26,782 nucleotides of DNA. Origin: JAQVWU01 sp964628455 (lineage in GTDB: Bacteria > Bacillota > Clostridia > Oscillospirales > CAG-272). Position 1 is the first letter of the stretch. Each line of letters opens with the position of its first letter. Made by a program: the position numbers and the translations under genes. This document shows, piece by piece, positions 17,282 to 24,339 of this stretch. The stretch spans positions 1 through 26,782 of the forward strand of contig CAZVPD010000028.1 in NCBI GenBank assembly GCA_964628455.1, written 5' to 3'. The notes beneath the pieces were generated by a model. It made no database searches. It saw only the letters and a list, made by a program, of their open reading frames with translations, and had not been told where the DNA came from.

Positions 17282-18355
17282 ATGAATCCTTATATACCGG
17301 CTCGTATCGATAAAATATCAGCCTACAATCCCGCTGACGTGACGGACGGTGTCCGGCTTGACGCAAATGAAAATCCATATCCGCTGCCCCCGGAAATGAT
17401 CGCGGAATTCCACGGATGTATTGAAGACTGTGATTTTAACAGATATCCGGATCCGTATTCCGCCGCTTTAATAAAGCAATTCGGAATCGTGAATCAGATA
17501 AGTCCGGAGCATGTAGTGGCAGGAAACGGTTCCGATGAACTCATAAGTCTGCTGTTGAATTTGTTCCTGCGTCAGGGTGATTCGATAGCTGTAACAGCCC
17601 CTGATTTTTCCATGTATCGATTTTATGCGGAAATGATAGGCTGCAATATCTATTGTGAAAACAAGAGCGGAGACGGCGGTATTGATTTTGAAAGTTTTCG
17701 GTCGCTGGCTTTAAAAAACAACTGCAGGACTGTCATTTTTTCCAATCCGTGTAATCCCACAGGCCGGGTTTATGATAAAAAAACAATATTGAATTTCGTC
17801 GCATCTCTTGATTGCATTGTTATCGTGGATGAAGCATACATGGAATTCTGCCGTGAAGGTTGTTCCGTTCTGGATATGTGCGGAAAAATCGACAATCTAA
17901 TCGTTTTAAAAACCATGTCGAAAGCTTATTCTGCAGCAGGCCTGCGTGTGGGATTTTCAATCTCCGAATCAGGGATTGCCGATGCTCTGCGCAAGGTTAA
18001 AAGTCCCTTTAATCTCAATTCGCTTTCGCAGATGTTCGGAACGGTTCTCCTGAGACATTCGGAATTAACTGCGGTCCGTTCACGTATCATAGCGCGGGAC
18101 ACACAGAAACTCAGGCGAATTTTATCGGAGTATTCAGAAGCGGGCGGCTATGTCCCTCTTGAAACAGACGCCAATTTCTTACTCCTTGCATTTGAAAACC
18201 GCACATCGGCTGAGATGATCTATAACCGTCTTAAAGAAAAGAAAATATTTATACGATGTCCCGACAGCGCTCATCTCAGGATAACATGCGGTTCGGAGTC
18301 GGAAAATAAGATATTTCTGTCGGAATTTATAAAAATTATTAACGATAACGTTTGA
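17282..18355 (+). CDS. hisC: Histidinol-phosphate aminotransferase
   Basis: HisC is a PLP-dependent class II aminotransferase that converts imidazole-acetol phosphate and glutamate to histidinol phosphate. The product is 357 residues, the usual size. It shows LDANENPYPLPPEM and FNRYPDPYSAAL near the N-terminus, AGNGSDELISLLL, SNPCNPTGRVYD near 157, VDEAYMEF near 186 and KTMSKAYSAAGLRVGF with the Schiff-base lysine at residue 214. CGGAGG lies just before ATG 17282, 12 bases after hisD. Specificity is assigned from the his-operon context as well as the motifs. An 85-nt gap to hisB follows, the widest break within the operon. Confidence 0.96.
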   Translation: MNPYIPARIDKISAYNPADVTDGVRLDANENPYPLPPEMIAEFHGCIEDCDFNRYPDPYSAALIKQFGIVNQISPEHVVAGNGSDELISLLLNLFLRQGDSIAVTAPDFSMYRFYAEMIGCNIYCENKSGDGGIDFESFRSLALKNNCRTVIFSNPCNPTGRVYDKKTILNFVASLDCIVIVDEAYMEFCREGCSVLDMCGKIDNLIVLKTMSKAYSAAGLRVGFSISESGIADALRKVKSPFNLNSLSQMFGTVLLRHSELTAVRSRIIARDTQKLRRILSEYSEAGGYVPLETDANFLLLAFENRTSAEMIYNRLKEKKIFIRCPDSAHLRITCGSESENKIFLSEFIKIINDNV

Positions 18356-18440
18356 AAATCATGAATGCCGGAAAACTTTACCGAAGTATTTATTTGTTCA
18401 AAAAATGATAAGTCCTTTAATAAAAAGAAAGCTGAATAAT

Positions 18441-19025
18441 ATGAGAAAAGCAGAAAAAACAAGAAACACGAAAGAAACGCGGATCAAGATGACGCTTGAA
18501 CTTGACCGTATTCATAACGGCGGATTATCCGGTACAAGCGGTATCGGTTTTCTGGACCATATGTTGAATTCTTTTTGCGTTCACGGAGGATTTTGCGTAG
18601 CTCTCGAATGCACAGGTGATATTTTTATTGACGCGCACCATACCGCGGAGGATACCGGTATTGTTCTCGGGGGGTTATTTGCCGAAATTCTCGGTGACCG
18701 TTCGGGTATAAAACGATTCGGTGAAGCTCATGTGCCTATGGATGAAAGCCTTGCGTTTGCGGCAGCGGACATATCCGGACGGCCGTATCTTGTTTTTAAC
18801 GGAGAAGTCGGTGTACCGTATCTCGGGACTTATGACACACAGCTTACCAAAGAGTTTTTCAGGGCACTTGCATTCAGTATGGGAGCGACGCTTCATATTC
18901 AATTGCTTTACGGTGATAATGCGCATCATATGACGGAAGCGATATTCAAAGCTGCAGCAAGAGCGCTTTCTGCCGCTGCCGAAAAAACAAACGGCGGTGT
19001 GTTGTCGGCAAAAGGAATATTATAA
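18441..19025 (+). CDS. hisB: Imidazoleglycerol-phosphate dehydratase
   Basis: HisB removes water from imidazoleglycerol phosphate to give imidazole-acetol phosphate, using a di-manganese site. At 194 residues it is the monofunctional enzyme without the N-terminal phosphatase found in enterobacteria. The paired metal motifs are complete: GFLDHMLNSFCVHGGF, DAHHTAEDTGIVLGG, and DNAHHMTEAIFKAAARALSAA near the C-terminus. ATG 18441 is preferred over the in-frame ATG 18405 because MRKAEKTRNTKET aligns with usual N-termini; neither has a strong Shine-Dalgarno. The stop codon overlaps the hisH start by one base (TAATG). Confidence 0.96.
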   Translation: MRKAEKTRNTKETRIKMTLELDRIHNGGLSGTSGIGFLDHMLNSFCVHGGFCVALECTGDIFIDAHHTAEDTGIVLGGLFAEILGDRSGIKRFGEAHVPMDESLAFAAADISGRPYLVFNGEVGVPYLGTYDTQLTKEFFRALAFSMGATLHIQLLYGDNAHHMTEAIFKAAARALSAAAEKTNGGVLSAKGIL

Positions 19026-19648
19026 TGTACGGTAAAATCGGAATTATCGATTACGGAATGGGAAATCTGCACAGCGTAAAAAACGCCCTTGATTATATCG
19101 GTGCCGAAAATGTCATAACTGCGAAAAAAAAGGAACTTGAGGGCTGCGACCTGCTTATTCTGCCGGGTGTCGGTGCATTCGGGGATGCCATGAAAAATCT
19201 GGAACGCGGCGATCTGATTGAATTTATAAAAAAACAGGCGTCTGTCAAACCGTTTCTGGGCATATGCCTCGGTATGCAGCTCCTTTTTGACAGAAGTTAC
19301 GAGTTTAGCGAAACAGCCGGCTTGGGATTAATATCGGGTGAAGTTATCCGTCTGACTGCAGCCGACGGAAACCGCACATATAAAATTCCGCATATGGGCT
19401 GGAACAGCATCACCCCGTGCGGTGACTCTATGCTTTTCAGAGGAATTCCCGCAGGTTCGTATGTATACTTTGTCCATTCTTATAAAGCGTTTGTGTCCTG
19501 CCGGGACGAACTGGCGGCGTATACCGAATACGGCGAAGAAATTGCCGCGGCTGTCGTCAGAAAGAATATTTACGGTACTCAGTTTCATCCGGAAAAAAGC
19601 GAATGTACGGGATTAAAAATTCTTGATAATTTCCGGAGGTTGGCATGA
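19025..19648 (+). CDS. hisH: Imidazole glycerol phosphate synthase, glutaminase subunit
   Basis: HisH releases ammonia from glutamine and channels it to HisF. The 207-residue class I glutamine amidotransferase has IIDYGMGNLHSVKNAL at the start, LPGVGAFGDAMKNL (oxyanion region), FLGICLGMQLLF with nucleophile C81, HMGWNSI, YFVHSYKAF and QFHPEKSE with the catalytic His and Glu. AAAAGGA lies upstream of the ATG within the end of hisB. TAATG links it to hisB and ATGA links it to hisA, so translation is likely coupled on both sides. Confidence 0.97.
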   Translation: MYGKIGIIDYGMGNLHSVKNALDYIGAENVITAKKKELEGCDLLILPGVGAFGDAMKNLERGDLIEFIKKQASVKPFLGICLGMQLLFDRSYEFSETAGLGLISGEVIRLTAADGNRTYKIPHMGWNSITPCGDSMLFRGIPAGSYVYFVHSYKAFVSCRDELAAYTEYGEEIAAAVVRKNIYGTQFHPEKSECTGLKILDNFRRLA

Positions 19649-20379
19649 TTATTCTGCCTGCCGTCGATATTCTCGGCGGGAACTGCGTAAGACTTGTTAA
19701 AGGGGAATATGACACTGCGCAAAAAGTTGCGGCGGATCCTTTTAAAACGGTTTGCTCCTTTATTGAAGACGGTGCCCGGTATATTCATTTGGTCGATCTT
19801 GACGGTGCAAGACAAGGGAAAATGGTCAACCATGAGTTGTTGTGTTCGCTTGCCGCGGCAATTCCGGTTCCCGTTGAAATCGGCGGAGGAATACGGGATA
19901 TGAAAACCGTAGCATATTATCTGGAAAACGGCGTTAACCGTGTGATTTTAGGCTCGGTGGCATTGCGTGATCCTCAGTTTGTGCGTGATGCCGTAAGAAA
20001 TTTCGGAACCGGAATATCGGTGGGCATCGATGCCAAAGCAGGTAAAGTGAGTATTTCCGGATGGCTTGAGAATTCAGAAACAGATTATCTGGAATTCGCA
20101 CGGCTGATGGAAGAATGCGGTGTAAAAAACATCATTTTTACCGATATCGAGCGTGACGGAACGCAAAACGGCGCTAACTGCGAGCAGCTTGCGGCATTAA
20201 GCCATACTGTTTCTATAGACATAACCGCCAGCGGCGGAATCAATGATATGAATGATATAAAAAAACTTGCCTCTATGAATTTATACGGAGTTATAACGGG
20301 CAAGGCAATTTACAGCGGATCATTATCGCTGAAGGAGGCTGTCGAATATGCTGGCAAAACGAATCATTCCCTGCCTTGA
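19645..20379 (+). CDS. hisA: ProFAR isomerase
   Basis: HisA isomerises 5'-ProFAR to PRFAR; it is a (beta/alpha)8 barrel built from two half-barrels. The 244-residue product shows PAVDILGGNCVRLVKGEYD with the catalytic Asp at the end of strand 1, EIGGGIRDM, NRVILGSVALRDP, GIDAKAGKVSISGW and TDIERDGTQNGAN with the second catalytic Asp, then ASGGINDMNDI and a phosphate-binding GVITGKAIYSG. The gene starts inside the hisH stop (ATGA). Its last 32 bases overlap hisF, and the hisF Shine-Dalgarno AAGGAGG (20332-20338) lies within it. Confidence 0.97.
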   Translation: MIILPAVDILGGNCVRLVKGEYDTAQKVAADPFKTVCSFIEDGARYIHLVDLDGARQGKMVNHELLCSLAAAIPVPVEIGGGIRDMKTVAYYLENGVNRVILGSVALRDPQFVRDAVRNFGTGISVGIDAKAGKVSISGWLENSETDYLEFARLMEECGVKNIIFTDIERDGTQNGANCEQLAALSHTVSIDITASGGINDMNDIKKLASMNLYGVITGKAIYSGSLSLKEAVEYAGKTNHSLP

Positions 20380-21112
20380 TGTCAAAGACGGAAGGGTGGT
20401 GAAGGGAGTTAATTTTGTTAATCTACGGGATGCGGGAGATCCCGTTGAAATCGCGAAATCATACAACGAACAGGGAGCGGATGAAATCACTTTTCTTGAT
20501 ATAACGGCAACGCATGAAAAACGTAAAACAATTGTCGATGTGATTGAAAAAGTAGCTCGCGAAGTTTTTATGCCTCTGACAGTGGGCGGAGGTATACGTA
20601 CGGTTGAAGATTTCCGTGATATACTGCTTGCCGGAGCGGATAAAATCGGAGTGAATTCAGCTGCTGTCGCCGACAGTTCGCTGATCGGACGTGCAGCCGA
20701 TAAATTCGGCAGTCAGTGTGTGGTCGTTGCGATAGACGCAAAAAGTTCTCCGGATTCTCCGAGCGGATATACGGTTTATGTAAACGGCGGAAGAAAAGAC
20801 ACCGGTATGGATGCCGTTTTATGGGCTGCCGAAGCTGAACGGCTGGGAGCCGGTGAAATATTACTGACATCGATGGATAAAGACGGGACAAAAAACGGAT
20901 ATGATATTGACCTGACAAAAAAAATCACGGATGCTGTCCGCATCCCCGTTATTGCTTCGGGCGGCGGCGGCACACTTGAACATTTCTATGATATATTTAC
21001 ACGGGCGAACGCAGACGCTGCACTCGCGGCAACGCTTTTTCATTATCGTGAATTGACTGTCGGAGAAGTAAAAAAATACTTGCGGGGACGGGGGATTGAG
21101 GTCAGAATATGA
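20348..21112 (+). CDS. hisF: Imidazole glycerol phosphate synthase, cyclase subunit
   Basis: HisF uses HisH-supplied ammonia to convert PRFAR to imidazoleglycerol phosphate and AICAR, linking histidine and purine synthesis. The 254-residue barrel begins MLAKRIIPCLDVKDGRVVKG with the catalytic Asp, and has EITFLDITATHEKRKT, LTVGGGIRTVEDF, DKIGVNSAAV, VVAIDAKSS, LLTSMDKDGTKNGYD with the second catalytic Asp, and ASGGGGTLEHF. The conserved N-terminus fixes ATG 20348, so the 32-nt overlap with hisA is real rather than a start-choice error. AAGGAGG lies nine bases upstream. The stop overlaps hisIE as ATGA. Confidence 0.97.
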   Translation: MLAKRIIPCLDVKDGRVVKGVNFVNLRDAGDPVEIAKSYNEQGADEITFLDITATHEKRKTIVDVIEKVAREVFMPLTVGGGIRTVEDFRDILLAGADKIGVNSAAVADSSLIGRAADKFGSQCVVVAIDAKSSPDSPSGYTVYVNGGRKDTGMDAVLWAAEAERLGAGEILLTSMDKDGTKNGYDIDLTKKITDAVRIPVIASGGGGTLEHFYDIFTRANADAALAATLFHYRELTVGEVKKYLRGRGIEVRI

Positions 21113-21768
21113 AGGAACTCGGTGATTTTTTCAAAAAAAGCGAACTTATTCCGGCTGTTATTCAGGATGAAGTAACAAGAAGCGTGCTGATGCTGGCTTA
21201 TATGAATGAGGAATCTCTTCGGAAAACGCTGGAAAGCGGTACAACCTGGTTTTACAGCCGTTCACGGCAGTGCCTATGGAATAAGGGCGCACATTCGGGA
21301 AACCTTCAGTATGTAAAATCAATCGAATACGACTGCGACGATGATACGCTTCTTGTGCTGGTAAAGCAAGTCGGGGTCGCATGCCATACGGGAGCGTATT
21401 CCTGTTTTTTCAATAAATTATCCGGAGAAGATAAAACAGCCGGCGCAAATGTATTGACGGATTTGTATCGGAAAGTTGCCGACAGGAAAATCAACAGGCA
21501 GGAAGGATCCTACACCGGCTATCTCTTTGAAAAAGGCCTTGACAAAATTCTCAAAAAAGTCGGGGAGGAATGCAGCGAAACGATCATAGCAGCTAAAAAC
21601 AACGACAAACAGCAGCTGACTCTGGAAATAAGCGACCTTCTGTATCATCTGATCGTCCTTATGAATGAACAGGAGCTGCTTTTTGAAGATGTATTTTCCG
21701 AACTTGAAATGCGTTCTGGTAAAATCGGAAATCTCAAACAGCCGCATATCGTCGATAAAAACACTTAA
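21109..21768 (+). CDS. hisI: Bifunctional phosphoribosyl-AMP cyclohydrolase / phosphoribosyl-ATP pyrophosphatase
   Basis: A HisIE fusion that performs steps two and three of histidine synthesis. The HisI part (about residues 1-110) has VLMLAYMNEESLRKTLESG, WFYSRSRQCLWNKGAHSG, the metal-binding DCDDDTLLVLV and the Cys-His pair in GVACHTGAYSCF. The HisE part (about 125-219) shows EKGLDKILKKVGEECSETII and EISDLLYHLIVLM, the MazG-like all-alpha pyrophosphatase motif; EEC stands where EEA is more usual. GAGGT precedes ATG 21109, which overlaps the hisF stop as ATGA. Last gene of the operon; a terminator follows about 107 bases later. Confidence 0.96.
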   Translation: MKELGDFFKKSELIPAVIQDEVTRSVLMLAYMNEESLRKTLESGTTWFYSRSRQCLWNKGAHSGNLQYVKSIEYDCDDDTLLVLVKQVGVACHTGAYSCFFNKLSGEDKTAGANVLTDLYRKVADRKINRQEGSYTGYLFEKGLDKILKKVGEECSETIIAAKNNDKQQLTLEISDLLYHLIVLMNEQELLFEDVFSELEMRSGKIGNLKQPHIVDKNT

Positions 21769-21874
21769 AAAAGATGATAAACGAACCTTCAGCCGGTTGA
21801 AACGCTGCGCCGTATTTATTTCGTGATATATGGTCTTTGTTGAATGTTTCGATTATCTCCTTATGCAGACATGA

Positions 21875-21909
21875 AAAAAGTCCCGTTTATTGAAACGGGA
21901 CTTTTTTTT
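21875..21909 (+). terminator. Bidirectional rho-independent terminator
   Basis: AGTCCCGTTT (21879-21888) pairs perfectly with AAACGGGACT (21893-21902) around an ATTG loop. An A-run lies on the left and seven T on the right, so the element works in both directions. It ends the his operon on the + strand and the converging secreted-protein gene on the - strand, whose stop codon is about 15 bases to the right. Confidence 0.93.
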
Positions 21910-21923
21910 GTGGATTTTAAATG

Positions 21924-23027
21924 TTAAAACCAGCTCGGGAAACTATAATAATGGTACAGTATGACTCCTGCAGGAATGCTGACGGGAGCAGTCGTGATCG
22001 GAGGTACCGCAGTTACGGGCGCAACCGGAGCAGCCGGAACTTCGTTGAGAGCGACATCAAATTTAACAGCGCCGAATTTGAATACGCCGACAGAGGAGAA
22101 CGGATCAAGTCTGAAACCGGTGATTGTGCCTTTCCATTCGGCGCAGGCGGAGGTGTCTATTTCAACATATATCCATCCGAAAGCGTCCTTGCGGAATTGT
22201 GTCAGGTCAACTTTAAAGGATGCCGCTTCGCTCCAGCCGATCGTTTCGGTTGTGAAGAAGAACTGGAAACTCATATTCGGGGCGAACGCTTTCATTCTGA
22301 AATGAATAGCGCCGACATGAGCTGCATTGAGGCTGAACGCATCGGTATAATTCAGATAAGGATCTCCGCCTTTGGATGCGCCGTAAAGATAGCCGTCTTC
22401 AATAAACAGCTGCGAGACGTCACCGCTCGGACCGAACGGAGCTGCTGCATTGTCTACTCCAAACTTTACGGTTGCTATGTTTGTATCGGTGCTCCAGAAA
22501 ACGATGCTGTCAAACGCGAATGTTCCGACGTCGGAGAATGGATCAAGCCTGAAACCGGTGATTGTGCCTTTCCATTCGGCGCAGGTGGAAGTATCGAGTG
22601 TGATGGTTATAAAGCCGGCTTCGTCTTTTTCACTTGCGGTGTAGTCGTATTTGAACGAAGCAGCCTCACTCCAGCCGATTGTGTCGGTGGTGAAGAAGAA
22701 CTGGAAAGCTTTGCTTGCAGAGTCGGCGGCAAGTTTTATAATTATGTAGTCAACCTTGTCAGCAGCAAAATTAACGCCGGGTGAATAAGGCATATGGGGG
22801 TCGCCGCCGTTGGATGTGCCGTAGTAAACACCATCTTTGATATAAAGATTTTCGATATTGTTTCCTGCGAAAGGAACTTCTTCAATACCTTCGAAATCAA
22901 CCGCTAAATACGCGTAGCCGTCGATTTCTTCAGCTACCTCTGAATCTGCTGCAAAGGCAGGAATGGCTGTTATCAGTAAGCAGGACATTAATAAAAATGC
23001 GATAAGACCTTTTGTAAATTTTAACAT
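21924..23027 (-). CDS. Secreted protein with two tandem 146-residue repeats, function unknown
   Basis: I do not recognise this family. The 367-residue product starts with a classic signal peptide (MLKFTKG, a hydrophobic core, cleavage after AIPAFA near residue 26). Two repeats follow, about residues 40-183 and 186-329, exactly 146 residues apart. Each holds FFTT[DE]TIGWSEAASFK and CAEWKGTITGFRLDPFS. The alternating aromatic and polar pattern suggests beta-sandwich modules, possibly carbohydrate-binding; that is inference. A Pro/Ala/Val-rich tail (about 330-352) ends in an aromatic YHYYSFPSWF. No LPXTG sorting motif, S-layer domain, dockerin or catalytic domain is evident. GAGGAGGT lies seven bases before the ATG. 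It has its own promoter, diverges from the sugar kinase and converges on the his operon. Confidence 0.85.
   Translation of the reverse strand: MLKFTKGLIAFLLMSCLLITAIPAFAADSEVAEEIDGYAYLAVDFEGIEEVPFAGNNIENLYIKDGVYYGTSNGGDPHMPYSPGVNFAADKVDYIIIKLAADSASKAFQFFFTTDTIGWSEAASFKYDYTASEKDEAGFITITLDTSTCAEWKGTITGFRLDPFSDVGTFAFDSIVFWSTDTNIATVKFGVDNAAAPFGPSGDVSQLFIEDGYLYGASKGGDPYLNYTDAFSLNAAHVGAIHFRMKAFAPNMSFQFFFTTETIGWSEAASFKVDLTQFRKDAFGWIYVEIDTSACAEWKGTITGFRLDPFSSVGVFKFGAVKFDVALNEVPAAPVAPVTAVPPITTAPVSIPAGVILYHYYSFPSWF
22102..22585. repeat. Direct repeats, 438-nt period, inside the secreted-protein gene
   Basis: The 46-base segment 22102-22147 recurs at 22540-22585 with one mismatch. A second segment, 22222-22269, recurs from about 22660 with several mismatches at the same 438-base offset. 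They encode the WKGTITGFRLDPF and FFTT-TIGWSEAASFK motifs of the two repeats. The equal spacing shows an in-frame tandem duplication of 146 codons with selectively conserved, or recently homogenised, motif regions. Confidence 0.9.
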
Positions 23028-23042
23028 AAGTTATACCTCCTC

Positions 23043-23243
23043 AATATTGTGTCTTCATTATGACATTTTTTTTGGGATAAGTCAATATGTAATCTGTATC
23101 TTTACAATAATGTAACATAACAGTCATAAATTATACATATAATGCTCAAACATGATATATAATATATATTCAGATATTATTGTCGGTAATGCTTGGAGAG
23201 GATAATATTCTAATATGGAATCAGATGACGGGAGATGTCAGGT
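23043..23243. promoter_or_regulatory. Divergent AT-rich promoter region
   Basis: The intergenic region between the secreted-protein gene (-) and the sugar kinase (+) is very AT-rich. For the - strand gene there is a clear sigma-A-type promoter: TTGACT (complement of 23080-23085), a 17-nt spacer and CATAAT (complement of 23057-23062). On the + strand two TATAAT hexamers occur at 23138-23143 and 23158-23163, but neither has a convincing -35 box at 16-18 nt. TTGTCG (23180-23185) with GATAAT (23201-23206) has a short 15-nt spacer. I saw no clear CcpA-type operator. Confidence 0.6.
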
Positions 23244-24269
23244 ATGAAATTGGTTTGTTTCGGGGAAGTGATGCTTCGATTGAATCCGCCGGGTTATGAG
23301 CGTTTTGCTCAGGCGTCTGTATTGATGTATAACATAGGAGGTGCGGAAGCTAATGTAGCTGTTTCAGCTGCTAATTACGGTATTGACAGCGTATTTGTCA
23401 GCAAACTGCCTGCACATGAGATCGGAACTTCCGTGATCAACATGCTGCGGCGATATGGAGTCGACACATCGGAAATTATTCGCGGAGGTTCAAGAGTCGG
23501 CATCTATTATCTGGAAAAAGGTGCGTCTCAGCGGAGTTCAAAAGTGATATATGACCGTGCGAATTCTGCTGTTGCGGAAGCTGCCGTTTCGGAATTCGAT
23601 TGGAAACGTATATTCGACGGAACGGACTGGTTCCATTTTACGGGAATAACACCGGCACTGAGCGATAGTGCCGCTGAGTGCTGCATGATGGCCTGCCGCG
23701 CTGCAAAAGATGCCGGAATTAGAATAAGCTGTGATTTGAATTACCGTAAAAATTTATGGTCTGTCGAAAAAGCCGGCAAAGTCATGAGCGAACTGATGAA
23801 ATATGTCGATCTGTGCATTGCAAATGAAGAAGATGCGGATAAAGTATTCGGCATCAGGGCGGCAGATACGGATGTCGAACGCGGAATTGTCAGTCAGGAT
23901 GCATATAAAAGTGTTGCTGAACAGCTTGCTGCGCGATTCGGCTTTGAAAAAGTTGCCTTTACCCTGCGGACAAGCCAATCGGCGAATGACAACGAATGGG
24001 CAGGGATGCTTTATGACAGGAAGACGGATAACTACTTTTTTTCACCTTCCTATCATATCCATATTGTCGACCGTGTCGGCGGGGGAGATTCATTCGGCGC
24101 CGGACTCATATATTCGCTGCTGACGAAAAGAAGCAATGATTATGCAATACATTATGCCGTAGCCGCTTCGGCTCTCAAGCATACGATCGAAGGGGATTTT
24201 AATCTTGTGACAACATCGGAAGTGGAGGCACTTATGTCCGGCGGCGGTTCCGGCCGGGTTCAGAGATAA
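23244..24269 (+). CDS. kdgK: PfkB-family sugar kinase, probably 2-keto-3-deoxygluconate kinase
   Basis: The 341-residue ribokinase-fold protein opens with KLVCFGEVMLRLNPPG, then the substrate-side YNIGGAEANVAVSAANYG near 30-47. Next come the FTGITPALS and CDLNYRKNLWS segments, where the latter is typical of KDG kinases, and ANEEDADKVFGI. TLRTSQSANDNEWAGMLYD lies before the anion-hole RVGGGDSFGAGL with catalytic Asp 282. KdgK phosphorylates 2-keto-3-deoxygluconate, an intermediate of pectin and hexuronate breakdown. No aldolase (kdgA) or uronate gene is next to it, so substrate assignment rests on family resemblance; fructokinase-type activity is possible. ATG 23244 is preferred over ATG 23235 because GGGAG lies nine bases upstream of it. 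Confidence 0.85.
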   Translation: MKLVCFGEVMLRLNPPGYERFAQASVLMYNIGGAEANVAVSAANYGIDSVFVSKLPAHEIGTSVINMLRRYGVDTSEIIRGGSRVGIYYLEKGASQRSSKVIYDRANSAVAEAAVSEFDWKRIFDGTDWFHFTGITPALSDSAAECCMMACRAAKDAGIRISCDLNYRKNLWSVEKAGKVMSELMKYVDLCIANEEDADKVFGIRAADTDVERGIVSQDAYKSVAEQLAARFGFEKVAFTLRTSQSANDNEWAGMLYDRKTDNYFFSPSYHIHIVDRVGGGDSFGAGLIYSLLTKRSNDYAIHYAVAASALKHTIEGDFNLVTTSEVEALMSGGGSGRVQR

Positions 24270-24291
24270 GAACACAAAAACATGGGATTTT

Positions 24292-24321
24292 TTGTCATCC
24301 GTATTGTGATATAAATATTAA
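24292..24321 (+). promoter_or_regulatory. Candidate promoter of the SPFH gene
   Basis: TTGTCA (24292-24297), an 18-nt spacer and TATTAA (24316-24321) lie in the 70-base gap after the sugar kinase. The -10 box matches only four of six consensus bases, so this is weak. No terminator separates the two genes, and read-through is also possible. Confidence 0.3.
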
Positions 24322-24339
24322 TTTAAAAGGAGCGGAATT

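Noticed and set aside
21788..21801. Near-palindrome TTCAGCCGGTTGAA after hisIE
   Set aside because: It has two mismatched positions, no T-run and no matching copy elsewhere in the window. It is too short to call an operator.
21921..22784. Long + strand open frame (287 codons) opposite the secreted-protein gene
   Set aside because: The - strand reading has a signal peptide, a strong Shine-Dalgarno, a promoter, protein repeats and a terminator, while the + strand frame is cysteine- and arginine-rich with no ribosome-binding site. It also starts just past the his terminator, so it is a shadow.
22979..22985. Lipoprotein signal (Cys within LLMSC) in the secreted protein
   Set aside because: The -2 residue is Met and the hydrophobic core continues past the Cys to a good AFA signal-peptidase I site. 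The residues around the Cys do not match a lipobox.
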